Below, piece by piece: positions 24,073 through 32,057 of a stretch of 55,865 bases of DNA. The notes under the pieces are model-generated. The model ran no database searches. It saw only the letters and a list, made by a program, of their open reading frames with translations, and was not told where the DNA came from. Source of the stretch: Thermotogaceae bacterium (lineage in GTDB: Bacteria > Thermotogota > Thermotogae > Thermotogales > Thermotogaceae); NCBI GenBank assembly GCA_026993805.1, contig JALWSA010000019.1:1-55865 (forward strand), written 5' to 3'. The position numbers and the translations under genes were made by a program. The number at the start of each line of letters is the position of its first letter. Within the stretch, counting starts at the first letter, position 1.

Positions 24073-25083
24073 GTGAGGAAAATTGCGGCCATTCTGATCC
24101 TTGTTCTCTTAACACTGAGCTTCTTTGCCGCAACAGTGAGGCTGAAGGACATTGCCACATTCCGCGGGGCGCGGGACAACCAGCTCTTTGGCATAGGACT
24201 CGTTGTGGGGCTGAACGGAACGGGAGACACGAGCAAGGTAAACTCCACGCTCCTCGCCAACATGATCTCCCATTTCGGCGTTAACATAGACCCGCAACAG
24301 CTCAAAACCAAAAACGCTGCGATAGTCATGGTTCTCGCAGACATCCCCGCTTTCTACAAAGAAGGCATGCGGCTCGATGTCGTCGTCGCTTCCCTTGGTG
24401 ATGCCAAGTCTCTCGTGGGCGGATATTTAGTGCAAACACCTCTTTACGGAGCCGACGGAAATGTCTACGCGGTGGCGCAGGGCCCAGTGAGCATGGGCGG
24501 CGAGGATGTAAAGGGTAGTGCAAACCTTCAAAAAAGGTACAAAGTCGTCGGATTCATTCCTGGAGGCGCTATCGTTGAAAACGAAATCCCCGCATCAATA
24601 GTGGATAAAGACACCGTGACGATTCTTCTAAACACTCCAGATATAACCACAGCAGCAAGAGCGGCAAACGCGATCAACGTCAAATTCTCCACAAACATAG
24701 CAAAAGCCATCGACCCTTCTACGATAAAGGTAAAAATTCCAGATGCCTTTAAAGAAGACGTAATTACTTTTCTTTCCTTGCTTGAAGAGATAGAGGTAGT
24801 ACCGGATGTGGCTGCAAAAGTCGTTGTAAACGAAAAAACCGGAACCGTTGTATTCGGAGGAAATGTGAAGATATCGGACTTCACGCTCTCTTACGGGAAC
24901 TTCAACATAACCATAAAATCGGGGAAGATAAAGACAAAAGAAGGGGAAAACGAAACGGAAGCAACGATTGGAAACCTTGTCGCGGCTCTCAAAGCGCTCG
25001 GCGCAACTCCCCAGGACATAATAGCCATACTGCAGGTTCTCCACGATGCCGGAGTGCTTCACGCACAGCTGGTGGTGATGTGA
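24073..25083 (+). CDS. flgI: Flagellar P-ring protein FlgI
   Basis: A 336-residue FlgI starting with GTG 24073. A signal peptide (IAAILILVLLTLSFFA) is followed by VRLKDIATFRGARDNQLFGIGLVVGLNGTGD, the unmistakable FlgI N-terminus. GGYLVQTPLYGADGNVYAVAQGPVSMGG and the C-terminal LVAALKALGATPQDIIAILQ are also diagnostic. It forms the periplasmic P-ring around the rod and depends on FlgA. It lies 11 nt after flgH. Confidence 0.96.
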   Translation: MRKIAAILILVLLTLSFFAATVRLKDIATFRGARDNQLFGIGLVVGLNGTGDTSKVNSTLLANMISHFGVNIDPQQLKTKNAAIVMVLADIPAFYKEGMRLDVVVASLGDAKSLVGGYLVQTPLYGADGNVYAVAQGPVSMGGEDVKGSANLQKRYKVVGFIPGGAIVENEIPASIVDKDTVTILLNTPDITTAARAANAINVKFSTNIAKAIDPSTIKVKIPDAFKEDVITFLSLLEEIEVVPDVAAKVVVNEKTGTVVFGGNVKISDFTLSYGNFNITIKSGKIKTKEGENETEATIGNLVAALKALGATPQDIIAILQVLHDAGVLHAQLVVM

Positions 25084-25084
25084 T

Positions 25085-25375
25085 ATGGAAATAAACGCAA
25101 TGAGTGAATTCACTCCGATAATCAAAAAGGATCACCAAAAAGCCCTGAGAAAAGCCGCTGCAGAATTTGCTGCATATCTTTTCTACCAAATATTCAAGGA
25201 AATGCAGGATTCCATCCCAAAGAGCGGTCTTATTCCAGAAACAAATGGCGAGAAATTCTACAAAGACATGCTGCTTTATGAGTATTCCAAGAAACTCATG
25301 GAAATGCAGATGAAACCGCTCACGGATATGATAGTCAAATCCCTTGCCAAAAAGAGTTATGCACCAAGTCGTTGA
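25085..25375 (+). CDS. flgJ: FlgJ rod-capping domain protein
   Basis: A 96-residue protein that is only the N-terminal rod-binding domain of FlgJ (KAAAEFAAYLFYQIFKEMQDSIPKSGLI, then FYKDMLLYEYSKKLMEMQ). It lacks the muramidase domain of proteobacterial FlgJ, as is common outside Proteobacteria. A separate enzyme must therefore open the wall; none is adjacent. It starts 1 nt after the flgI stop and overlaps comB. Confidence 0.9.
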   Translation: MEINAMSEFTPIIKKDHQKALRKAAAEFAAYLFYQIFKEMQDSIPKSGLIPETNGEKFYKDMLLYEYSKKLMEMQMKPLTDMIVKSLAKKSYAPSR

Positions 25376-26036
25376 AGTTCACATTTTACCTGAAGAAATC
25401 TCAGCTTCCTGCTGCGTGATGATAGATGTTCTTAGAGCGACAAGCAGTATCGTCGCCGCTCTTGCGGCTGGAGCTTCTTTTGTAAAACCGGCGAGCAGCA
25501 TTGAACAAGCTCTCTCCATGAAATCTCAAAACATAGTAGTAGCAGGCGAGAGAAACTCGGTAAAACCACCTGGTTTTGATCTTGGAAACTCTCCCGCAGA
25601 ATTTGCAGAGCAGAATCTAAAAGGAAAGGGCGTAGTTTTAACCACTACGAACGGAACGGCCGCAATAGAAAAGCTGAACTGCCAGACCCTGCTTGCCGCT
25701 TCATTTTTAAACCTGACCGCAACACTGGAATACCTGAAAAAATGCGATCACATACATGTCGTTTGTGCGGGAAGTAACGGAAAATTCTCCTTGGAAGACT
25801 TTCTCCTTGCAGGCTACATAGCCTCCCTTGATCCAGACCCCAAAGACGCTGCTGCCGTTGCCAAAAGATATGCACAAAGCGTCAGTGATATCTTAAACGA
25901 GATCAAAAAATCCTTCCATGCCTGCCATCTCAAAAAGCTTGGCTTTGAAAGGGACATCGCTTTCTCCGCCCAAAAGGACATCTACAATTTTGTTGCTGTT
26001 CTGAAAAATGGAGTGTTTGTGAAGATCAATATTTAA
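25359..26036 (+). CDS. comB: 2-phosphosulfolactate phosphatase family protein (ComB)
   Basis: A 225-residue ComB-family protein starting at ATG 25359 inside flgJ. Recognisable blocks are CCVMIDVLRATSSIVAALAAGA, AGERNSVKPPGFDLGNSP, VLTTTNGTAAIEKL and HVVCAGSNGKFSLEDFLLAG. In methanogens ComB removes phosphate from 2-phospho-3-sulfolactate on the way to coenzyme M. Bacteria without coenzyme M often carry ComB homologues with unknown substrates. The position after flagellar genes looks incidental. It ends before a strong terminator. Confidence 0.9.
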   Translation: MHQVVEVHILPEEISASCCVMIDVLRATSSIVAALAAGASFVKPASSIEQALSMKSQNIVVAGERNSVKPPGFDLGNSPAEFAEQNLKGKGVVLTTTNGTAAIEKLNCQTLLAASFLNLTATLEYLKKCDHIHVVCAGSNGKFSLEDFLLAGYIASLDPDPKDAAAVAKRYAQSVSDILNEIKKSFHACHLKKLGFERDIAFSAQKDIYNFVAVLKNGVFVKINI

Positions 26037-26108
26037 CTCCTACATTTCCTTTCCCTTGATACCACTTTAAATGACGAAAAACGGAAAAATCCACTCACTA
26101 AAAAACAA

Positions 26109-26136
26109 AGCCCGCCCGAATTGGGCGGGCTTTTTT
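26109..26136. terminator. Strong bidirectional terminator
   Basis: Perfect stem AGCCCGCCC-(GAATT)-GGGCGGGCT followed by TTTTTT on the plus strand and preceded by AAAAAACAAA, which reads as a T-run on the minus strand. It lies between the convergent comB and porin genes and can stop both transcripts. Confidence 0.95.
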
Positions 26137-26155
26137 ATCCATGTTCTAACTCACA

Positions 26156-27490
26156 TCAGAAGCTGGTGGAGTAGCTTACCTTCAGGTACCACTGCGCTTT
26201 ATCGGGAGCATGGATATCGGCTTTGCCGTCGTAATCAGCATCACCGTAGAGTGAACCATAGAAGGCCGTCGCCGTGAGACCATTCTCTATTGTGTAGCTT
26301 ACGGAAGCATTGTAAGCGTAGTCACCGCCAGCAACTGTCCTGAACGCAGCGCTCACGCTAACCGGATCGAGACCAGCACTCACGGTAGCGTAGAGATCCC
26401 AAGTATTGGCAGCGTCCATGACGTCGCTTATGTAGAAGTCTGCATTCACGCTGACTGGATCAACAGAGACAACCGCATTCACGTCAGCATCAGAACTAAA
26501 TTCAGATTTTTCAAGATCGTACTGTGGATTCGCGGAAATCGTAAGATCAATAGGAGTAATGTTTACACCGAGAGAAACAGCGGCACCAACGTATTTTCCA
26601 TCTGAAACCATTGGATAATAGACATCGGAAGTGTTTGCAAATGCCATACTTGCAAGATTTTCGCTGTATTTGAACTCTGGGGTAATGCTAACAGTAAGAG
26701 GTTCCATGGTCATGCTAAATGCATAGGTAGCGTAGACTCCATAAGCAGTTCCAGCATTTCCAGCGAGATTCGCAAACGCAGCCTCGGCGCTGAATCCTTC
26801 AAGAGCTCCTGCACCGGTTACGTAAACTGCACCACCAAATTCGTAATCAGTGGCATCGGTGAAGTCAGTATCGTAGTAAGCGCCGAAAACTTTAAGACTC
26901 ATAGTATCCATATCGTAGGTAAATTTAACAGCAACGAAATCATCAAAGTAAGTGTCATCCATTGCATTGTCCTCACTATCAATATTTGTTTCACTGTAAA
27001 CGTAGGAGGTTTCCGTGTTAGTAACAGGTGTTGCAGATCCCGCTGCATCATCCCAAGCAACATCGGTGGATACAGTGGTCACTGCGCCTATCGGGAGATC
27101 TGCGTAGTAAATCGTCAAGAATGGAACTGCGTCAAAGGAAACCGCTACATAATCCTGCGCATTTCCAACATAGAAGTATTTATCAAGAACCAACTTTCCT
27201 GTGGAGTAGTCAATGTTCACAAGCTGTCCGTCAAAGCTTATTCCGTAGAAAGTAGCTCCTCCACCCCAGCTAAGACCAAAGCTCGCCGTCACAGGAGCAG
27301 CACCCTCGGAGAAACTGTAAGGAGCCCAAGTAACACTAACATCTGCTCCACCATCGACATCGATGCCTTTTTCGTCGATTGTCAAGTTGAACCATGCACT
27401 CCCTGTCCAAGAAACTTCCGGCGTAGCCGATCCTGCAAAGAGGAAAGCGGCTACTACGACTGCAAGAAGACCTACCAGAAACTTACGCAT
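26156..27490 (-). CDS. Toga beta-barrel porin-like protein (Omp-beta type)
   Basis: A 444-residue protein started at ATG 27490, with GGGGGAGG 9 nt upstream (a TTG three codons earlier overlaps the ribosome site). A signal peptide (LLAVVVAAFLFAGSA) is followed by alternating hydrophobic/polar beta strands throughout, rich in Ala, Val, Asp, Ser and Tyr and almost free of Cys. The C-terminus ends WYLKVSYSTSF, with the terminal aromatic typical of outer-membrane barrels. The adjacent SLH/coiled-coil gene makes it the likely porin of the Thermotogota toga. Low sequence conservation in this class means the call rests on architecture and context. Confidence 0.82.
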   Translation of the reverse strand: MRKFLVGLLAVVVAAFLFAGSATPEVSWTGSAWFNLTIDEKGIDVDGGADVSVTWAPYSFSEGAAPVTASFGLSWGGGATFYGISFDGQLVNIDYSTGKLVLDKYFYVGNAQDYVAVSFDAVPFLTIYYADLPIGAVTTVSTDVAWDDAAGSATPVTNTETSYVYSETNIDSEDNAMDDTYFDDFVAVKFTYDMDTMSLKVFGAYYDTDFTDATDYEFGGAVYVTGAGALEGFSAEAAFANLAGNAGTAYGVYATYAFSMTMEPLTVSITPEFKYSENLASMAFANTSDVYYPMVSDGKYVGAAVSLGVNITPIDLTISANPQYDLEKSEFSSDADVNAVVSVDPVSVNADFYISDVMDAANTWDLYATVSAGLDPVSVSAAFRTVAGGDYAYNASVSYTIENGLTATAFYGSLYGDADYDGKADIHAPDKAQWYLKVSYSTSF

Positions 27491-27536
27491 ACCTCTCAAC
27501 CTCCCCCTAATAGGAATTTTGAAAAATTATTTTCCC

Positions 27537-28481
27537 TCACTTAATTAATATCCCCGCTATTCCAGCAGCGATGCCGGCAACACCAGCGATGAGAGCAAAC
27601 AGAGCCATCTGATTAGCGGCATCCGCTTTTTTGCCGACTTCATCTATCTTCTTTGTATTGGCATCTATCTTCTCGTTCAATGTTTTGGAAGCCTCATCAA
27701 CAGCTTTGGTTATCTCATCGCCGAGATCCTCCCTAACAGCCATAAGTCCATCGAGAACATCCTGAACTTCATTTTTGACATCTTCCACTTCATCATACAA
27801 AGAGGCTATAGAATCTTCGACATAAGAATTAACATCGTTGATTTTACTTTCAAGATCCTTGTACTTTTTATCATATGTAGCAAACTGCGAAGACAAGGAT
27901 TTAACACTCTTTTTCAATGCTTCAACATCCGTCTTCATCTTAATCAAAGAAATGTTGAGATCTCCTACTCTGTCCTCGACCGTTGTGATTCTCTCTTCAT
28001 GCTTGCCGACTTTCTTGGCGATTCCCATGTAGCCCTTCTTCAAAAAGCCCACCTGCGTCAAGAAATCGTAGTTGAGATCCTCAAGCTTCTTTTCCAAATC
28101 AGCGTAGGCACTACCTTTCTTTAACTCATAAATGTTCTTGGCAAGAGCAGTAATGGATTTCTTCAACAAAGCGATATCTCCGACTAAGGTCTGAGTTTTC
28201 GCACTAACGAGGGCAATATCATTGCTGAGATTCTGCGCTTTAACATCCAGAACTTTCATCATGTAATCAATCGTTCTGGAAATGAAAGCAGTCATCTCAT
28301 ACCTCGTTATATATCTCTTGCCTCTGAAGGTCCCGTCTGGGTAGCCAGTTACTATTCCTGTATCTACGAGTTTGCTTACATACTCGTAGGCCCAATGTTC
28401 TTTGGGAACATCTTTGAGAGTTAAGGCGAATGATGCTGCTACGAAGAGGATGGCTATCAATAAAGCTACCGCCTTCTTCAT
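27537..28481 (-). CDS. Toga anchor protein (Omp-alpha/OmpA1-like): SLH, coiled coil, C-terminal anchor
   Basis: A 314-residue protein with four parts. It has a signal peptide (VALLIAILFVAASFA) and one SLH domain at residues about 21-75 (LKDVPKEHWAYEYVSKLV, GYPDGTFRGKRYITRYEMTAF). A long coiled coil runs from about 80 to 285 with regular hydrophobic heptads. A C-terminal hydrophobic anchor (MALFALIAGVAGIAAGIAGILIK) ends it. This is the architecture of Omp-alpha, which spans the periplasm from peptidoglycan (via SLH) to the toga. It is first in a two-gene unit with the porin 46 nt downstream. GGAGG lies 7 nt before the ATG. Confidence 0.93.
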   Translation of the reverse strand: MKKAVALLIAILFVAASFALTLKDVPKEHWAYEYVSKLVDTGIVTGYPDGTFRGKRYITRYEMTAFISRTIDYMMKVLDVKAQNLSNDIALVSAKTQTLVGDIALLKKSITALAKNIYELKKGSAYADLEKKLEDLNYDFLTQVGFLKKGYMGIAKKVGKHEERITTVEDRVGDLNISLIKMKTDVEALKKSVKSLSSQFATYDKKYKDLESKINDVNSYVEDSIASLYDEVEDVKNEVQDVLDGLMAVREDLGDEITKAVDEASKTLNEKIDANTKKIDEVGKKADAANQMALFALIAGVAGIAAGIAGILIK

Positions 28482-28520
28482 ATTAATACCTCCCCCCTTT
28501 TTCAGTTTTAGCCAGAAGCA

Positions 28521-28550
28521 ATTATAACATTCTCGATCTCAGAGATGCAA
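28521..28550 (-). promoter_or_regulatory. Promoter of the toga gene pair
   Basis: On the minus strand TTGCAT (28550-28545), an 18-nt spacer and a perfect TATAAT (28526-28521), 40 nt before the Omp-alpha start. It lies in the gap after tyrS, so the toga genes can be expressed independently of the long operon upstream. Confidence 0.7.
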
Positions 28551-28553
28551 GGT

Positions 28554-29753
28554 TTAAGCGTTTGAGCCAGGTAGGAGTTTGTAGAACTTCCTTTTTCCGA
28601 CCCTGAGCACTTTCTCCCCATCTGGCTCCACTGTAAACTTTATATCATTCACCTTAAGTCCGTCAAGCTTTACGGCACCTTGAAATATCATCCTTTTTGC
28701 CTCGCTCCTGCTTGATGCTGCTCCTATTTTCACAAGAAGATCAACGATGTTCTCAGGTCCCGAAAGCTCTATTTCCTCCATTTCACTTGGAAGCTCTTTC
28801 CTGGAAAAGACCCGCAGGAACTCTTCCTGAGCACCATCAGCCGCTTCTTTTCCCCAGAAGAACTCGGTTATCCAGTGAGCAAGTCTTAATTTAACATCCC
28901 TTGGGTTAATATTTCCATCTGCCATGTTTTTCTCATAGCTATCAATCTCTTCTTTGGGAATATCCGTTAAAAGCCTCATATATTTGATTATGAGGGAGTC
29001 GGGAATAGACATGAGCTTGCCAAACATCTCGTTCGGCGGGTCGTTGAATGCGATGTAATTTCCATAGCTTTTGCTCATCTTCATCTTTCCATCGGTTCCC
29101 TCGATTATGGGCATTGTCATGACGATCTGTCGCGGAAGCCCGTGCTCTTCCATTATTTTTCTACCCACGAGAAGGTTGAAAAGCTGATCCGTCCCGCCGA
29201 GTTCGACATCGGCGCTTATTGCGACGGAATCCATGGCCTGCGCAAGTGGATAGAGAAACTCGGATATCGCTATAGGTATTCCAGCTTTGAATCTTTTCTC
29301 GAAATCATCCCTCTCGAGCATCCTTGCAACTGTGTATTTGGCAGCAAGCTTTATAACATCGGCAAATGTCATCTTTCCGAGCCATTCGCTGTTATATCTG
29401 AGTTCCGTCTTCTCCGGGTCCAGCACTTTGAACGCCTGTTCCGCATATGTCCTGGCGTTCTCCTTTATTTCCTCTTCACTGAGCATAGGACGGGTTTCAT
29501 TTCTACCGGAAGGATCCCCAATCATACCCGTGAAATCTCCTATTATGAGTATCACATGATGCCCCAGGTCTTGGAACTGCCTGAGCTTTCTTAAAACAAC
29601 CATATGTCCCAAATGAAGATCTGGTCTTGAGGGATCGACACCCAATTTCACATTAAGAGGTCTTCCTTCTTTAAGCCTTTCCAAAAGCTCTTCTTCTGTT
29701 ACCAAGTCAACAACACCGGACTTAAGAATCTGGAGTTGTTCCTCGGGACTCAA
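28554..29753 (-). CDS. tyrS: Tyrosyl-tRNA synthetase
   Basis: A 399-residue bacterial TyrRS started at TTG 29753-29751, which has GAGGTG 6 nt upstream; the in-frame ATG at 29777 overlaps secG and lacks a ribosome site. Class I signatures are HLGH (DLHLGHMVVLRK) and KMSKS (KMKMSKSYGNYIAF). The C-terminal 70 residues form an S4-like RNA-binding domain (VDLLVKIGAASSRSEAKRMI). It attaches tyrosine to tRNA-Tyr. It is the last gene of the operon beginning in the suf region. Confidence 0.96.
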   Translation of the reverse strand: MSPEEQLQILKSGVVDLVTEEELLERLKEGRPLNVKLGVDPSRPDLHLGHMVVLRKLRQFQDLGHHVILIIGDFTGMIGDPSGRNETRPMLSEEEIKENARTYAEQAFKVLDPEKTELRYNSEWLGKMTFADVIKLAAKYTVARMLERDDFEKRFKAGIPIAISEFLYPLAQAMDSVAISADVELGGTDQLFNLLVGRKIMEEHGLPRQIVMTMPIIEGTDGKMKMSKSYGNYIAFNDPPNEMFGKLMSIPDSLIIKYMRLLTDIPKEEIDSYEKNMADGNINPRDVKLRLAHWITEFFWGKEAADGAQEEFLRVFSRKELPSEMEEIELSGPENIVDLLVKIGAASSRSEAKRMIFQGAVKLDGLKVNDIKFTVEPDGEKVLRVGKRKFYKLLPGSNA

Positions 29754-29763
29754 AAACACCACC

Positions 29764-29997
29764 TCACTTGAGAACAAAAGCGGTGAGTATGGATGTCACG
29801 AAAAATGCCACACCGAGCCATGCTGTAATCTTTCCACCGGTGTCAAGACCCTTTTTCCTGCCAAAGTGCGCGTATGCTGCTCCTCCACCGAAAGCTCCAC
29901 CGAGTTCCACGTTTTTGCTCATCTGCTGCAAAGCCATCCATATAAGTCCGAGTCCTATCAAAACATGCACTACTACCATGAAGACTTCCACTTTCAT
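29764..29997 (-). CDS. secG: Preprotein translocase subunit SecG
   Basis: A 77-residue protein with two membrane helices (VFMVVVHVLIGLGLIWMALQ and ITAWLGVAFFVTSILTAFVL) flanking the conserved cytoplasmic loop ELGGAFGGGAAYAHFG. This is the SecG pattern; it stimulates SecYEA-driven export. The start overlaps the FtsA-like stop by 4 bases. Confidence 0.94.
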   Translation of the reverse strand: MKVEVFMVVVHVLIGLGLIWMALQQMSKNVELGGAFGGGAAYAHFGRKKGLDTGGKITAWLGVAFFVTSILTAFVLK

Positions 29998-32054
29998 CCC
30001 TCCTCCACAAACTCAATCTCATCTCCATCACTGAGAAATTCGGAGAAACCCACTTCAACGCCATTCTTGTATATCTTATACCTTGAAATCCTCCCTATGT
30101 CCAGAGGTAGCTGGGCCAAAAGCGTTGCTACCATTGGAACAAGTCTCTTCTTCTTAACGGTTATCTCCATACCGTTCTCGATCTCATCATCCAGGGACAG
30201 TTTCCTGCCATCTGAATCTATCTCGAACTCAACGAGTGGTAATTTAATCTCTTGTCCGTTGAATTTGACTCTTATGACATCGTTTTCGCTTTTCAAAAGA
30301 ACGTTTCTGAGCTTTGGCCGTTCTTTTAGAACTATATCCACTCTCTCGCCCACTCTCACGCTCTCACTATCTGGGAGCTCCTCGTCTCCTTTCACAACCC
30401 TGACTTCTATCTCGGGAAAAACTACCTGTCCGTTGACAATGACCCTGTAATGTTCTTTAACAGCTTCCTTTATCCTCTTAACCGGAACAAAAACTTCATG
30501 CTCTACCTTGTCTCCATCCTTGATCTCATAGTCCTCATCCACATACTCGCCATTCACCATAAACTTTGGAAGGACCGGAATTTCCTCGCCTTCAAATACC
30601 GCTGTAACTTTCTCAACGGCATCTTTTACCCTTAATTTCTCTTCTACAACTTCCTCACTCTTCTCCACTTTTATGTGATCACCGTGCTGAACGAGCGTCT
30701 TGGTCGTTGCCTCTTTCCCATTGACGGTTATTCTAACCTTTATGCCTCCCCTTCTGAAACTCTTAACCTTTCCGTTGACTTCATAAACAAGCGCTGGTGC
30801 AGGTCTTCCGATTATATCTCCCAAGTCATAACCTGCTTGCATTAAAACCTGCATAACCGTGTACTTTCCGCCAAGTCCCATCATCTTGATGGGAACATCG
30901 TTTACATAAACTCTGGAGAATATCGAGCCTTTGCCAAAGAGGGCACTCTTGGCAATTCCAACTGGCGTTACAAGATCGCTTCCAGAGAGCCTTTTGGTGT
31001 AATCCTGAAGGAAAGGAACATTCTCCACCCCTTTGAGAGATACTCTTTCCTTCGGCAAAGAGAGCTTTTCTGCCAACCTCTCAACGAATCCAGGGACTTT
31101 CGCGCCGCCCCCTACTACCATTACGGCCTTCGGACTTCCGCCATTCAGCCCTATAATCGTTTCTGCTATTTTGCCCGTGATGGCATCTATGACGGGGTCT
31201 ATAACTTGATACAAATCCTTTCTCGTTATAACTTTCACACTGTCAAGGACATCCCTTACCTTGAACTCGCTCTTTTCAACGAGACTTCTTTTCACAGCTT
31301 CAGCAACGTTGAAATCGAGCAAATATTCTTTGGCTATTGCCTCGGTTATCTCATCTCCAGCCATTGGAACCATTCCGTAGGCAATTATCACACCGTCCTT
31401 GGATATCGCTATATCTGATGTACCCGCCCCAACATCAACGAGGGCTATGTTGAGAAGCCTGACTTCTTCTGGAACTGCCACCTCTATGGCGGCTATAGGC
31501 TCGAGCGTCATGTGTTCTATTTCAAGTCCTACCCTCTTCATAACCGCGGTCATGGCATCTACAACCTGAACAGGAAGAAACGCCGAAATCACCTTCACTC
31601 TCGCAACTTTTCCCCTGTGACCTACCAGATTCATCATCCATGCTCCGTCCAGATCATATGAAAGAACGGAGTATCCAACGCAGAACATCTCATCTGGGTT
31701 TACACTATCCATGGCGTTTCTCACAGCCATCAGCTCAAGCTGCATCACATCTTCTTCATCTATTTCACCTTTTCCGGAAACATCTATCTCCGCTTCCCCG
31801 ACAATTGTTTTCAAAAACCTTCCGGCGAGCGCTATTGCAGCCTTTTCTATCTTGAGCTCGTTCCTCGTCTCTATAGCCTCTTTGACCAGCCGAACGGTCC
31901 TTGCAACTCTCTCCACATCGTGGACTGCACCATCTATCATCGCCCTCTTCTCGTGCTCGAGGACTTCTATATCAAAAACCCTCACATTCTCTCCCTCTCT
32001 ATCGGCTATAAGACCGGCTACCTTTCTCGTTCCCACATCCAATGCGAAAACCAC
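29994..32054 (-). CDS. FtsA-like actin-fold protein with C-terminal repeat tail
   Basis: A 686-residue protein. Residues 1-380 form an FtsA-type actin ATPase: MVFALDVGTRKVAGLI, a 1C-like insert (AVHDVERVARTVRLVKEAIETRNELKIEKAAIALAGRFLK), NIALVDVGAGTSDIAI and AVMVVGGGAKVPGFVERLA. Residues about 400-686 hold roughly five beta-rich modules of the form xxVNGxx...DGDxI, namely TVNGKE, MVNGEY, IVNGQV, KFNGQE and YKNGVE, with partners QHGDHI, KDGDKV, RVGERV, ENGMEI and SDGDEI. No C-terminal membrane-targeting helix of classical FtsA is seen. Similar long FtsA-domain proteins occur in Clostridia; their role is unclear. Classical ftsA function is not proven. Confidence 0.82.
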   Translation of the reverse strand: MVFALDVGTRKVAGLIADREGENVRVFDIEVLEHEKRAMIDGAVHDVERVARTVRLVKEAIETRNELKIEKAAIALAGRFLKTIVGEAEIDVSGKGEIDEEDVMQLELMAVRNAMDSVNPDEMFCVGYSVLSYDLDGAWMMNLVGHRGKVARVKVISAFLPVQVVDAMTAVMKRVGLEIEHMTLEPIAAIEVAVPEEVRLLNIALVDVGAGTSDIAISKDGVIIAYGMVPMAGDEITEAIAKEYLLDFNVAEAVKRSLVEKSEFKVRDVLDSVKVITRKDLYQVIDPVIDAITGKIAETIIGLNGGSPKAVMVVGGGAKVPGFVERLAEKLSLPKERVSLKGVENVPFLQDYTKRLSGSDLVTPVGIAKSALFGKGSIFSRVYVNDVPIKMMGLGGKYTVMQVLMQAGYDLGDIIGRPAPALVYEVNGKVKSFRRGGIKVRITVNGKEATTKTLVQHGDHIKVEKSEEVVEEKLRVKDAVEKVTAVFEGEEIPVLPKFMVNGEYVDEDYEIKDGDKVEHEVFVPVKRIKEAVKEHYRVIVNGQVVFPEIEVRVVKGDEELPDSESVRVGERVDIVLKERPKLRNVLLKSENDVIRVKFNGQEIKLPLVEFEIDSDGRKLSLDDEIENGMEITVKKKRLVPMVATLLAQLPLDIGRISRYKIYKNGVEVGFSEFLSDGDEIEFVEEG

Positions 32055-32057
32055 ATT

